From the NCBI GenBank assembly GCA_034432155.1, contig DAOUCP010000043.1, positions 7,501 through 71,500 on the forward strand: a DNA stretch of 64,000 nt. The letters are read 5' to 3'. This document shows positions 33,061-41,199 of the stretch, piece after piece. Within the stretch, counting starts at the first letter, position 1; each line of letters begins with the position of its first letter. The notes beneath the pieces were generated by a model. That model searched no databases and had not been told where the DNA came from. It saw only the letters and a program-made list of their open reading frames with translations. The position numbers and the translations under genes were made by a program. This stretch comes from DAOUCP01 sp034432155 (GTDB taxonomy: Bacteria > Chloroflexota > Anaerolineae > Epilineales > Epilineaceae).

Positions 33061-34115
33061 AATGGGCCTCGCTTGGCGGCGTGGGCCTCGAGTGCCAGCT
33101 GGACGATGCGGTCCACGAGCGCGGCCGGGCTGAGGCCAGCCTCGGCTGCCTGATGGAACATGAAGCTGGAAGGCGCCATGCCAGACGTAGAGTTAGGGTC
33201 GGTGAAGAAGATGCGGCCATCGGGCAGCAGGAACCCGTCGAGGCGCGCGTAGCCCTGAAAGCCCAGCGCTCGGTAGGCGCGCCGGGCCTCGGCCTGGATG
33301 CGGGCCACGTTCTCGGCGCCCACCGGGGCCGGGGTGATCTTCTGGGAGCGGCCCGGCATGTACTTATCGTCGTACGTCATCACAGGGTTCTGGGTGCGCG
33401 TCTCGGTCGGCAGAAACGCCTCCACCTCCTCGTTGCCCAGCAGGATCACAGAGAACTCCCGACCCGCCAACCGTTCCTCCACCAGTACCCGGTTGTCCCA
33501 GGCAAACGCCTTCGCCATGGCCGGAGGTAGCTGGTCCACGCTGGCCACCAGGGACACGCCGATGCTCGAGCCTTCCCGGGCCGGCAGGACCACGGCCGGC
33601 AGGCCGATGGTCTGTAAAATGCGCTCCTGGCAGGCTTCGGCGTCGGCACTCCACTCCGCTTCCCGCACCACGAGCTCGCGCGGCACCTCGAATCCCGCCT
33701 CGGCCAGCAGTTGGTGGGCGGTCGCTTTGTCGAGCGAGACGCCGCATGCCAGAACCCCGGAGCCAGTGTACGGAATGTCCAGCAGTTCAAGGGTGCCCTG
33801 GATGCAGCCGTCGTCTCCGTATTTGCCGTGCAGGGCGATGAAAGCTACGTCGATACGCTGGCGAAGATCTTCTAGCGGCTGCCGCTCGCCCTCGGCTGCG
33901 AGTCGAGCCTCGATATCGTCGCAGGTATTCTGGATGACCAGCTTCTCCGGAATCCGCCACACGCGTCCGGCAACATCCATGAAGAGCGCGACAGGTTCGT
34001 ACCGGGAGCGGTCAAGGTTGTAATAGACCTGACGGCCGCTGGCCAACGAGACTTCTCGCTCGCTGGAGCGACCGCCCAGCAGCACGCCGACCCGGAGCCG
34101 TCGTTCGTTGGGCAC
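33057..34115 (-). CDS. ddl: D-alanine-D-alanine ligase-like ATP-grasp enzyme
   Basis: A 352-residue ATP-grasp ligase that would join two D-alanines for peptidoglycan. The N-terminal domain has RVGVLLGGRSSEREVSL; the central part has HGKYGDDGCIQGTLELLDIPYTG (in outline) and LDKATAHQLL; the ATP-grasp has the loop SSIGVSLV, EFSVILLG and ARLDGFLLPDG. The metal-binding end reads FTDPNSTSGMAPSS where the usual form is EVNTxPGMTPTS, and the earlier GEDG is GDDG, so it is a divergent member. I choose the GTG at 34113-34115: it lies 7 nt after a TATAAT, which fits a leaderless mRNA, and the protein then starts just before the first strand. A TTG at 34151 is open but lies upstream of that promoter. Confidence 0.85.
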   Translation of the reverse strand: MPNERRLRVGVLLGGRSSEREVSLASGRQVYYNLDRSRYEPVALFMDVAGRVWRIPEKLVIQNTCDDIEARLAAEGERQPLEDLRQRIDVAFIALHGKYGDDGCIQGTLELLDIPYTGSGVLACGVSLDKATAHQLLAEAGFEVPRELVVREAEWSADAEACQERILQTIGLPAVVLPAREGSSIGVSLVASVDQLPPAMAKAFAWDNRVLVEERLAGREFSVILLGNEEVEAFLPTETRTQNPVMTYDDKYMPGRSQKITPAPVGAENVARIQAEARRAYRALGFQGYARLDGFLLPDGRIFFTDPNSTSGMAPSSFMFHQAAEAGLSPAALVDRIVQLALEAHAAKRGPL

Positions 34116-34122
34116 CACTGGG

Positions 34123-34128
34123 ATTATA
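34123..34128 (-). promoter_or_regulatory. ddl promoter -10 box, leaderless start
   Basis: TATAAT on the minus strand, preceded by GCGGCCAC, ends 7 nt before the GTG start at 34115. That spacing puts the transcription start on or next to the start codon. There is no Shine-Dalgarno sequence. Confidence 0.55.
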
Positions 34129-34206
34129 GTGGCCGCAGCGGAGCCCACCAATCGACCGCCGGCGCTGCCGCCACCAGGAGCCAGCAGCCCACCGGCAAGA
34201 GCGGGG

Positions 34207-36582
34207 CTATGGCGTGGCAGGCATCTGGAGGGGGAACAGGAGCGGAAGCAACAGCACCACCACCAGGAACAACAAACCGATCAGCGGCAGGCCGAAGCGG
34301 CCATAGTCGCGAAAGCGGTAGCCTCCTGGGCCCATGACCATCAGGTTGACGGCGTGACCGGTGGGACTGGCGAAACCAGCCGACGCTGCCAGGGCGACGG
34401 CCATCAAGAAGGCCTCGGGAGCTACACCGAGCCGCAGCGCAGCACTCAAGCCGACAGGCGCAAGCAGCACCGCGACGGCCGGATTCGGCACGAACTGCAC
34501 CGCCGCAGCACCCAAGAGGTAGATGGCGGCGAGGGCGGCGCGAGCTCCGGCACGTCCGGCCGCGTCAGCGACGACGTTGCCGATGAGGCTCGCCGCGCCG
34601 GTGTCCTGCAGCGCCACGCCCAGTGGCAAGGTGCTGGCAATCAGGAACACCACCGGCCATTCGACACCGCGGTAGGCCTCCTCCATGGTCAGACAGCCCA
34701 CCAGCACCATCGCGATGGCGCCCAAGATGCCGGCGATGGCGATGGGCAAGAGACCACTGATCGCGGCACCGATCACGGCGGCCAAGATCCCCACCGCCCA
34801 GGGAGCCAGACGGCGCCGTGGCACCGGCTGCAGACGCTGCGTCAAGACGAGGAAATCGGGCTCAGTTGCCAGAAGCTCGATCCGCTCGCGCGGACCGTGC
34901 AGGAGCAAGGCGTCGCCAAAGCGCAAGGCCATCTCGCGCAAGTTGGAGCGGTAGGACCGCCCCTCGCGCCACAGGGCAATGGCGTTCAGCCCGTAGCGTT
35001 CGCGGAAGCGGATGTCGCGAAGCGTGCGGCCGATCAGAGTCGTGTGGGGTGAGAGAACAGCCTCGGCGAGGGCTACGTTTTCGGACTCGAGTGTGTCTAC
35101 CGTAGGCGAAGGCTCAGGATCCACTTCGAGGGTCTGCAGGCCGTCCAGCACCCGGAGGCTCCGCTCGCCGCCGGCGATGAGCAAGAGATCCTCTGCCAAG
35201 AGGACCTGATCTGCGGAGGGGGCCGCGATGGTGCTCCCGGAGCGCACAATGGCGGCCACATTGATGTCGAACGCGTCGCCCAGGCGACTGTCGGCCAACG
35301 TCCGTCCGGCCAGTGCCGATCCTGGCGGAATGGATGCCGTGACTAGGTGCCGACGGTGGGGATGCTCGAGAATGCCACGGCCAGAGGCGTCGCGGCGGAA
35401 CTCACAGAAATCGGTCTCGCCAGCCAGCCGGCCGATCGCCTCTTGTGGGCCAATGACAATGAGCTGATCCCCGGCACGCAAGACTACGTCACGCAGATCA
35501 CCCGTCACTGGCCGCTCGTGGTGCACCACGCCAACGACGCTGACCTGATAACGCCGCCGAAACTCGGCTGCGGCGAGGCTGGTGCCAACCAGGGCCGATT
35601 CCTGGGCGATCCGCAGAGTGGCCGCTGCAAGCTGGTCCAGCACGGCCGGCGGTAGGTCAGTCAAGCTACCGGTGACCACGAGATCAGGCGCGCCGCGCAG
35701 TTCCGCCAGCCGGTCGAGGCGGCCCTCGACCACCAGCTTGTCGCCCGAGGCAAGCACGAAATGAGGGCCGGGTGCGAGCTCGCTGTGGCCGCCGCGCACC
35801 ACGGCCATCACTTGCACGCCCAGGGCGGCTCCCAGCCGGCTGGCACCCAGGCTCATGCCGGCCAGGGCCGATCCGGCCGGGATGCGCAGAACCTCCATGC
35901 GGCCCGGCAGGTCATACAGCCGAGCCAGCTCGGCAGTCGTCAGGCCCGCGGTCTCGACGCCGGGCGCGAAGTGCGGCAAGACGCGTCGGCCGAAGGTCAC
36001 CGCGAAACCGATTCCCACTGCCAGGCAGACCGCGGCCGCGGGCGTGAAGGTGAACATGCCAAAGGGTCTGGCCAGGCCTTGCTCGCGCGTGAAGGTCGCA
36101 ATGAGGATGTTAGGCGGCGTGCCGATCTGGGTGAGTGTGCCGCCCAATTGAGCTGCCATCGCCAGGGGGATCAGATAGCGGCCCACGGGACGTCTGGTCT
36201 GGCGGCAAACATCGACCACCGCCGGCAGCAGGAGCGCCATGGCGGCGACGTTGTTCACGAACGCTGACAGCATGGCCTCGGCGACCATGATGGCGACCAT
36301 CAGGACGACCTCACTGTGACCAGCCAGGCGCAGGATGGCTCGACCGATGGAGTGGGCCACGCCCGAGTGCACCAAGCCGGCACTCAGCATGAACATTGCC
36401 CAAACGGTGACGACGGCCGGACTGGCGAACCCGGCCACGGCTTGTTCGGGGCTCACGAGGCCGGTGATGGCGAGGAGAGCCAGGACCAGAAGGCCGACCA
36501 GATCGGGCCGCAAGCGCTCGCTGGCCAGCAGCGCCACCGCGCCAACCAGAATGGCTAGCACGGCGAGGATCTCGGGCGTCAC
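34207..36582 (-). CDS. SLC13-type transporter with four TrkA-C domains
   Basis: A 791-residue membrane protein of the divalent anion:sodium symporter (SLC13/CitT) group. Membrane helices fill residues 1-200, including SAFVNNVAAMALLLPAV and GGTLTQIGTPPNILI, the paired substrate-site motifs. Residues about 215-560 hold four TrkA-C (RCK_C) modules, each with a SALAG-x-L opening and a GD-x-L(I/V)V closing strand, where the usual number is two. The second membrane half starts near 575 and carries FVPNPAVAVLLAPV and GFASPTGHAVNLMVMGPG. The extra regulatory domains suggest control by a small ligand. The substrate (sulfate, dicarboxylate or other) cannot be read. Start is the GTG at 36580-36582. Confidence 0.88.
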   Translation of the reverse strand: MTPEILAVLAILVGAVALLASERLRPDLVGLLVLALLAITGLVSPEQAVAGFASPAVVTVWAMFMLSAGLVHSGVAHSIGRAILRLAGHSEVVLMVAIMVAEAMLSAFVNNVAAMALLLPAVVDVCRQTRRPVGRYLIPLAMAAQLGGTLTQIGTPPNILIATFTREQGLARPFGMFTFTPAAAVCLAVGIGFAVTFGRRVLPHFAPGVETAGLTTAELARLYDLPGRMEVLRIPAGSALAGMSLGASRLGAALGVQVMAVVRGGHSELAPGPHFVLASGDKLVVEGRLDRLAELRGAPDLVVTGSLTDLPPAVLDQLAAATLRIAQESALVGTSLAAAEFRRRYQVSVVGVVHHERPVTGDLRDVVLRAGDQLIVIGPQEAIGRLAGETDFCEFRRDASGRGILEHPHRRHLVTASIPPGSALAGRTLADSRLGDAFDINVAAIVRSGSTIAAPSADQVLLAEDLLLIAGGERSLRVLDGLQTLEVDPEPSPTVDTLESENVALAEAVLSPHTTLIGRTLRDIRFRERYGLNAIALWREGRSYRSNLREMALRFGDALLLHGPRERIELLATEPDFLVLTQRLQPVPRRRLAPWAVGILAAVIGAAISGLLPIAIAGILGAIAMVLVGCLTMEEAYRGVEWPVVFLIASTLPLGVALQDTGAASLIGNVVADAAGRAGARAALAAIYLLGAAAVQFVPNPAVAVLLAPVGLSAALRLGVAPEAFLMAVALAASAGFASPTGHAVNLMVMGPGGYRFRDYGRFGLPLIGLLFLVVVLLLPLLFPLQMPATP

Positions 36583-36807
36583 AGGCTGAGCTTACTTGCG
36601 AGTGGCGAACGGCACAAGTGGACCCTCCGGTCGGCGTTGACGGCCGGCAGGGCCCTAGGCGGGAGCGGCGGGCTAGCTCGCGCCCAATTCGACCCCTGCC
36701 CTTGCCAACCACGGGCGTCGGCGGCTGGGCTGCCGTGACGGCATCCGAGAGGCCCTCCTTCGCGCGTGTCCTGCGCGGCACCGCTTCCCGGCCGCCGGCA
36801 CGCGCCG
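36583..36807. other. Divergent intergenic region before the glycan genes
   Basis: About 225 bp between the minus-strand transporter and the plus-strand flippase. It is very GC-rich. No repeat, RNA or additional gene is supported; the flippase promoter lies at its right end. Confidence 0.6.
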
Positions 36808-36813
36808 TAGAAT
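36808..36813 (+). promoter_or_regulatory. Flippase promoter -10 box, leaderless start
   Basis: TAGAAT ends 8 nt before the GTG at 36822, so the message would be leaderless or nearly so. The -35 region (TTCCCG) is poor. Confidence 0.45.
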
Positions 36814-36821
36814 GGGCGATC

Positions 36822-38273
36822 GTGGAGGAGCCCGAGTTCCTGGCCCGCCAGCCGCTCACGGGCCGCACGCTGCGCGGTACCGCCGTCCAGGTGGCGACGA
36901 CGTTCGGCCTCAGCGCCTTCGGGCTCCTGCGAGGCGTGCTGTTTGCACGCTGGTTCGTGCCGGCCGAACTGGGGGTCTACGAATCGGCGGCCCTCATGGT
37001 CCGCTTGGCTGGTCTGTTCAGCCAGCTAGGCACTCGGCAGGCCGTGATCCGCGAAGGCACCCGGTTCCGGCGGCTGTTGGCAAGTGCCCTGGTGTTCGAC
37101 GGCCTGGTGAGCAGCTTCTCCTACCTGGTGTTGCTCATCGGCGCGCCGTGGGTCGCACGCTGGTTGCACAATCCCGAGCTCACCTTCTGGATCCGCCTGC
37201 TCGCGATCACGATTTACAGCAGTACCCTCGCGTTGCCTGCCGCCCAGTGGGACCGGGCCATGCGCTTCGGGATCAGCAAGCTGCCGCGAGCTTTGGGCAC
37301 ACTGGCGACCATCGGCGCGACGGCCGTGCTGAGGCATGGCGGCTTCGGCACCGAGAGCCTGCTGTGGGGCGCGCTTGTGGGCTTCGCGATCGAGCACGCG
37401 ATGATCTGGCTTCTGGTCCCTTACCGGCCGCGTCCCGGCTGGGAGGCGCAGGACGTGCAGCGACTGGCCGCCTTTACCCTGCCTTTGGTTCTGAACGCCG
37501 TGCTCAACTACGTCGTGTTCGAGGGCGACGACCTCCTGGTCCGGGCTTTCCACAACGATGCTACGCTGGCACTCTACCAGCGGGCCTTCGAGTGGCCGTA
37601 CTACCTGACGAACGTCGTGGCCATGACTTCCGCCGTGCTGTATCCGGCTCTTTGCCGGGTGGCCGGCGAGCCGAGCCGGGTGCGGCGTGCCTTCGGGCAA
37701 AGCAACCGCTACATCGGGCTGGTTACGCTGCCGGCCGGCGTCGGCCTTGCCGCCTTCGCCGCGCCCCTGGTGCGTCTGCTCTACGGAGAGGCGTGGCTGA
37801 CCTGCGTACCCTGGATGATGGTGTTCGCGCTGGCCTTCGCGCTACGCACGGCAACCGGCTACAACTGGCACCTGTTGCCGATGAGCCGCGGTGACACGCG
37901 ATCGGTTGCCCGCGTGGGAGCCGGCAGCGCCGTGCTGACAGTCGCCCTGGGATTGCCGCTGATCAGCCGCTATGGGGGATTGGGTGGCGCTGTTACCAAC
38001 GCTTTGGTCCTGGTCCTCTGGGCGCTGCCAGCGCGCTTCTGGGTGGTCCGAACCGAGCTGGGCAGCCTGGACTTCCTTCGCGATCTCGGGCCGCCGCTCG
38101 TTGCCGCAGCCGGGGCATCGGCGGTGGCGTTCTTGCCCGAGGCCAGGGATTGGCCAACGCTTGGCGGGCAGCTCAGTCTCTTCGTCCTCACCTATGTATT
38201 GTTGTTGCTGGCCTTTCGCCCGGGCCTGGTGGCCGAGGCTCGGACCATGATCGAATCGATGCGCCAACCATGA
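36822..38273 (+). CDS. Oligosaccharide flippase (Wzx/MATE-like)
   Basis: A 483-residue membrane protein with about 14 hydrophobic segments, of the polysaccharide-exporting flippase family. The N-terminus (LRGTAVQVATTFGLSAFGLLRGVLFARWFVP, in outline) and the motif ELGVYESAALMVRLAGLFSQLG are typical, as is the later LYQRAFEWPYYLTNVV and VRLLYGEAW. It would move lipid-linked glycan units across the membrane. The GTG at 36822 is chosen because a TAGAAT box ends 8 nt before it; earlier in-frame codons give a Pro/Ala/Arg-rich extension unlike the family. It overlaps the next gene by ATGA and opens a 27-kb plus-strand run devoted mainly to glycans. Confidence 0.88.
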   Translation: MEEPEFLARQPLTGRTLRGTAVQVATTFGLSAFGLLRGVLFARWFVPAELGVYESAALMVRLAGLFSQLGTRQAVIREGTRFRRLLASALVFDGLVSSFSYLVLLIGAPWVARWLHNPELTFWIRLLAITIYSSTLALPAAQWDRAMRFGISKLPRALGTLATIGATAVLRHGGFGTESLLWGALVGFAIEHAMIWLLVPYRPRPGWEAQDVQRLAAFTLPLVLNAVLNYVVFEGDDLLVRAFHNDATLALYQRAFEWPYYLTNVVAMTSAVLYPALCRVAGEPSRVRRAFGQSNRYIGLVTLPAGVGLAAFAAPLVRLLYGEAWLTCVPWMMVFALAFALRTATGYNWHLLPMSRGDTRSVARVGAGSAVLTVALGLPLISRYGGLGGAVTNALVLVLWALPARFWVVRTELGSLDFLRDLGPPLVAAAGASAVAFLPEARDWPTLGGQLSLFVLTYVLLLLAFRPGLVAEARTMIESMRQP

Positions 38274-39553
38274 CCGGCCCAAGAGTTCTCTTGACCGACC
38301 ACTACAACTCCTACAACCGCGGCGACGCCGCCATCCTGGACGGCATGCTGATCGCGCTCCGCGAGGAGCTGCCGGGCGCATCCTTCCTCGTGGTCTCCGA
38401 CTACCCCGAGGTGGCGAGCCAAGCGCACGGCGTGGCGGCTTTGGCCTGGCGCGTGATGGGCTATCCGTCGCGCCGCGCGCTGGTCGGCTGGCTCGTCCGC
38501 AGCCTGGGCTGGACTTGCCTGGCGCGGTTGGGTCTGAGAACCGAATGGCCGCTCCATGACTGGGAAGCTCGGCTCATGGCGGCCTACCAGCAAGCCGATC
38601 TCGTGATCGCCAGTGGCGGCTCGTACCTGCGCAGCGGTTACCGCTCGTCGTGGCTTCGCTTGTGGCAGATGTTGCTGGCCAAGCTGCTGGGCCGCAAGGT
38701 GATGCTCTACGCCCAATCGATCGGTCCCTTCGTACCGGGCTCTCGCCTGGAGCGATGGGCGGCCTTCGTTCTGCGGCGCATGGACGCTATCACGCTGCGC
38801 GATTCGGAATCGGCAGGCGTACTGGAGCGGCTCGGGGTGCGGCGACCGTACGTCGAGGTGACCGCCGATGCCGCCCTCTGCCTGCCGCCACCGGTGGTGC
38901 ACCGCGAGCCGCACCGCCAGCCTCGCATCGGCGTGTCCGTCATCCACTGGCACAAGTTCCGGCAGGGCAGCATGACGGCCTATACCACCGCCTTGGCCGA
39001 GGCGCTCGATCAGCTGATCTCTGCCTGGGACACGGGCGTCGAATTCCTGTCGACCACCGTCGCTCCGCCTGGCTGCGCCATGAACGTGTCGGGCACTGGC
39101 CGGGATGACCGTCGCGCGGCCCAGGAAGTGCTCGCCCGAATGGTGCACCGAGGGCGGGCGACGATTCAGGATGGTCCGCTCTCGGTGGCGGATTTGCACG
39201 CCCGGATTGCCCAGCACGATCTATGGATCGGCACCCGTTTGCACTCGACAATTCTGGCGACCATGGCTCTGGTGCCTTGCCTGGGCATCGCGTACGAGCC
39301 GAAGATGCGTGGCTACTTTGCTCAGCTTGGCCTAGAGGAGTACGTACTGGACATCGAGACTCTCTCGGCGCCCGATCTTGTCCGCGCGGCCGAATCGATC
39401 TGGCGACAATCGGCAGTCATCCGTGCCCAGCTTGCGGAGCGCTTGCCGCCCTTGCGGGCTCGTGCGCGCCGCTCGGCGGTGATCGCCCGCGGCTTGCTCG
39501 AGGGCCGCATTGGGCCGACGTCGGCCTGGCCCGGGTGCGAGGGCAATGGCTGA
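38270..39553 (+). CDS. Polysaccharide pyruvyltransferase family protein
   Basis: A 427-residue enzyme of the polysaccharide pyruvyltransferase (CsaB/WcaK) family, which adds pyruvate ketals to sugars of wall polymers. The N-terminus has VLLTDHYNSYNRGDAAILDG, where NRGD is the usual early motif; the middle has VIASGGSYLRSGYR and MLYAQSIGPF; the second domain has RIGVSVIHWHKF and WIGTRLHSTILATMALVPCLGIAYEPKM (in outline), with the conserved G-x-R-x-H. Its ATG overlaps the flippase stop (ATGA), so they are co-translated, and the substrate is probably the glycan moved by that flippase. A tandem array follows the gene. Confidence 0.88.
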   Translation: MTGPRVLLTDHYNSYNRGDAAILDGMLIALREELPGASFLVVSDYPEVASQAHGVAALAWRVMGYPSRRALVGWLVRSLGWTCLARLGLRTEWPLHDWEARLMAAYQQADLVIASGGSYLRSGYRSSWLRLWQMLLAKLLGRKVMLYAQSIGPFVPGSRLERWAAFVLRRMDAITLRDSESAGVLERLGVRRPYVEVTADAALCLPPPVVHREPHRQPRIGVSVIHWHKFRQGSMTAYTTALAEALDQLISAWDTGVEFLSTTVAPPGCAMNVSGTGRDDRRAAQEVLARMVHRGRATIQDGPLSVADLHARIAQHDLWIGTRLHSTILATMALVPCLGIAYEPKMRGYFAQLGLEEYVLDIETLSAPDLVRAAESIWRQSAVIRAQLAERLPPLRARARRSAVIARGLLEGRIGPTSAWPGCEGNG

Positions 39554-39599
39554 TTGCCCGGCGTTGGTCACGCTGTGCGGGCTTCCGGCTGGTCCGAGG

Positions 39600-39767
39600 T
39601 TACGGGCGGCTAGCGGCCCTCGCTTCTTCGGTGGCCCCTCCTTACGGGCGGCTAGCGGCCCTCGCTTCTTCGGTGGCCCCTCGTTACGGGCGGCTAGCGG
39701 CCCTCGCTTCTTCGGTGGCCCGGCGTTGCGGGCATCTAGCGGACCTCGCTTCCTCGCCGGACCCATC
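39600..39767. repeat. Four tandem 42-bp repeats before a GT4 gene
   Basis: Units start at 39600, 39642, 39684 and 39726; the first three differ at only a few positions, the fourth is degraded. The core is TTACGGGCGGCTAGCGGCCC then TCGCTTCTTCGGTGGC. Because 42 is divisible by three, the array is open in more than one forward frame; in the frame of the next gene each unit would encode YGRLAALASSVAPP. It ends 13 bp before the ATG of that gene. Confidence 0.93.
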
Positions 39768-39780
39768 GGAGCCTGAAGCC

Positions 39781-41001
39781 ATGGCCGCTACGGACGGCCC
39801 ACTGCGTTTGGCGCTGGCCACGAATAACCTGTTTCTGGGTGGTGCGCAGCGGCTGGTGGTCATGCTGGCGAGCCAGCTGGCGCAAGAGGGACATGACGTG
39901 GCAGTGGTGGATCTGGTGGGCGGCCAAGCGCGCTTGGCGGGCCAACCTGAGCCGCTTCGCCAGGCTCTGACCCAGGCAGGCGTTCCGGTTGTCGACTTCT
40001 GGATCCGGTCGGTTCGGGATGGTGCCGAGTGGCGCCGCGCCGGGCAGTGGTTTCGCGCATTCCGCCCGGACGTCGTGCACGGCCACCTGTGGCCTGCCGA
40101 TCGCTGGGCAGCTCTCTTGGGCCGCACCGCGGGCGCTGCAACGCTGACAACGAAGCACGAAACGCGCCGCGATTTGCCGCCGCGGGCGCGATGGACTGAG
40201 GCCTTGGCGGCGCGGCTGCTCTTCGATCGGGTGGTTGCCATCTCTGCTGCTGTCCAGGAACACCTGGTGCACTACCTCCACGTCCCGCGCGACCGCATCG
40301 TTCTTGTACCAAACCTGGTCGATGCCCGCTGCTTCCGACCGGGTCGTCTGGACGGCCGGCAGGTGCGCCAAGAATTGGGGCTCTGGCCGGAGGAGCCGGC
40401 AGCGTTCGTGGTCGGTTACACTGGCCGCCTGGTCGCCCGCAAGGGGTTGGCGGTGTGGCTCGAGGCTGCTAGTTTGGCCGCGCGGGATCGAGCACTCATG
40501 CGGTTCGTCATCGTGGGCGAAGGTCCGGAGGCCGCCGCCTTAGATCAGCGGGCCGCCTCGTTGGGACTGACGGAGCGGCTGCGCTTCAGCGGACCGCAGA
40601 CGGACGTGCTGCCCTGGCTGGCCGCGTGCGACGCCTATCTGTTCACTCCCCAGGAGCCGGAAGGCCTGCCGACGGCGCTCCTGGAGGCGATGGCCATGGC
40701 CCTGCCCGTCGTGGCTTCGAACATCGGCGTCCATCGAGAGCTGCTGCAGGGTGTTGGTCTCTTGCCCGAACCGCAGGTGTGGCGGGATGTAGCCACCCGG
40801 CTCACAGCCGAGCCATTCGGCCGGGCGCTGGTGCGGCTGTATGACGATGCCACCCTCCGCCACCGGCTGGGCGAGGCGGCGCGAGCCCGGGTCCTCGCGG
40901 CGTACGATCTGCCGGTCGTCCTGGCCAAGCAGGTGGCGGTCTACCGGGGGGTGCTGGCCCGCCGAGTCCGGAGACGCGGGCGTCGCCTGCGGCGGAACTA
41001 G
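39781..41001 (+). CDS. GT4-family glycosyltransferase
   Basis: A 406-residue GT-B glycosyltransferase. The N-terminal domain has LALATNNLFLGGAQRLVVMLASQL, with the donor-side Gly-Gly loop, and VVHGHLWPADRWAALLG. The C-terminal domain has FVVGYTGRLVARKGLAVWLEA, VIVGEGPEAAAL and the donor-binding block TPQEPEGLPTALLEAMAMALPVVAS, whose EX7E motif (E-GLPTALL-E) is intact. The ATG at 39781 is preferred. The same frame is open upstream through the whole 42-bp array to inside the previous gene, so a longer form beginning with repeated 14-residue units cannot be excluded. It lies in the glycan run; the sugar transferred is unknown. Confidence 0.87.
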   Translation: MAATDGPLRLALATNNLFLGGAQRLVVMLASQLAQEGHDVAVVDLVGGQARLAGQPEPLRQALTQAGVPVVDFWIRSVRDGAEWRRAGQWFRAFRPDVVHGHLWPADRWAALLGRTAGAATLTTKHETRRDLPPRARWTEALAARLLFDRVVAISAAVQEHLVHYLHVPRDRIVLVPNLVDARCFRPGRLDGRQVRQELGLWPEEPAAFVVGYTGRLVARKGLAVWLEAASLAARDRALMRFVIVGEGPEAAALDQRAASLGLTERLRFSGPQTDVLPWLAACDAYLFTPQEPEGLPTALLEAMAMALPVVASNIGVHRELLQGVGLLPEPQVWRDVATRLTAEPFGRALVRLYDDATLRHRLGEAARARVLAAYDLPVVLAKQVAVYRGVLARRVRRRGRRLRRN

Positions 41002-41022
41002 GTGGGTCAGGGGACGGAGCCG

Positions 41023-41052
41023 TTGACGGCTGCGAGCCGTCCGGCCTATGAT
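41023..41052 (+). promoter_or_regulatory. Promoter before the small ORF and VWA gene
   Basis: TTGACG (41023-41028) and TATGAT (41047-41052) are 18 bp apart, just after the GT4 gene. It would give a transcript starting near 41059. Confidence 0.6.
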
Positions 41053-41091
41053 CTGCGATCGGCGCGCTGTCTCCCTGGAGAGGATGGCCCC

Positions 41092-41199
41092 ATGGTGGAC
41101 CTGACGGACGGGCAGATGCCTGCCACCGACCGCGAAGCTGCGACCAGGATCTCGGGCCCACGCTTGGGGCAACGAGTCTGTCTATGGCCGACCCTGTAG
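41092..41199 (+). CDS. Possible leader peptide (35 aa) before the VWA gene
   Basis: An ATG behind GGAGAGGA (7-nt spacing) opens a frame of 35 residues that starts MVDLTDGQMPATDREAATR and ends in CLWPTL. Its stop lies 16 bases inside the start of the VWA gene (41184), so translation of the small frame could affect the larger one. It has no similarity I recognise. It may instead be a chance frame; the promoter and ribosome-binding site in front of it are the reasons to record it. Confidence 0.35.
   Translation: MVDLTDGQMPATDREAATRISGPRLGQRVCLWPTL

Noticed and set aside
34108..35052. A His/Gln-rich plus-strand protein opposite ddl and the transporter
   Set aside because: Its composition mirrors the membrane protein codons on the other strand, and it lacks a ribosome-binding site and any recognisable domain.
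39600..39767. A CRISPR array
   Set aside because: Units follow each other directly with no spacers, and no cas gene is present. The same holds for the other arrays in the window.
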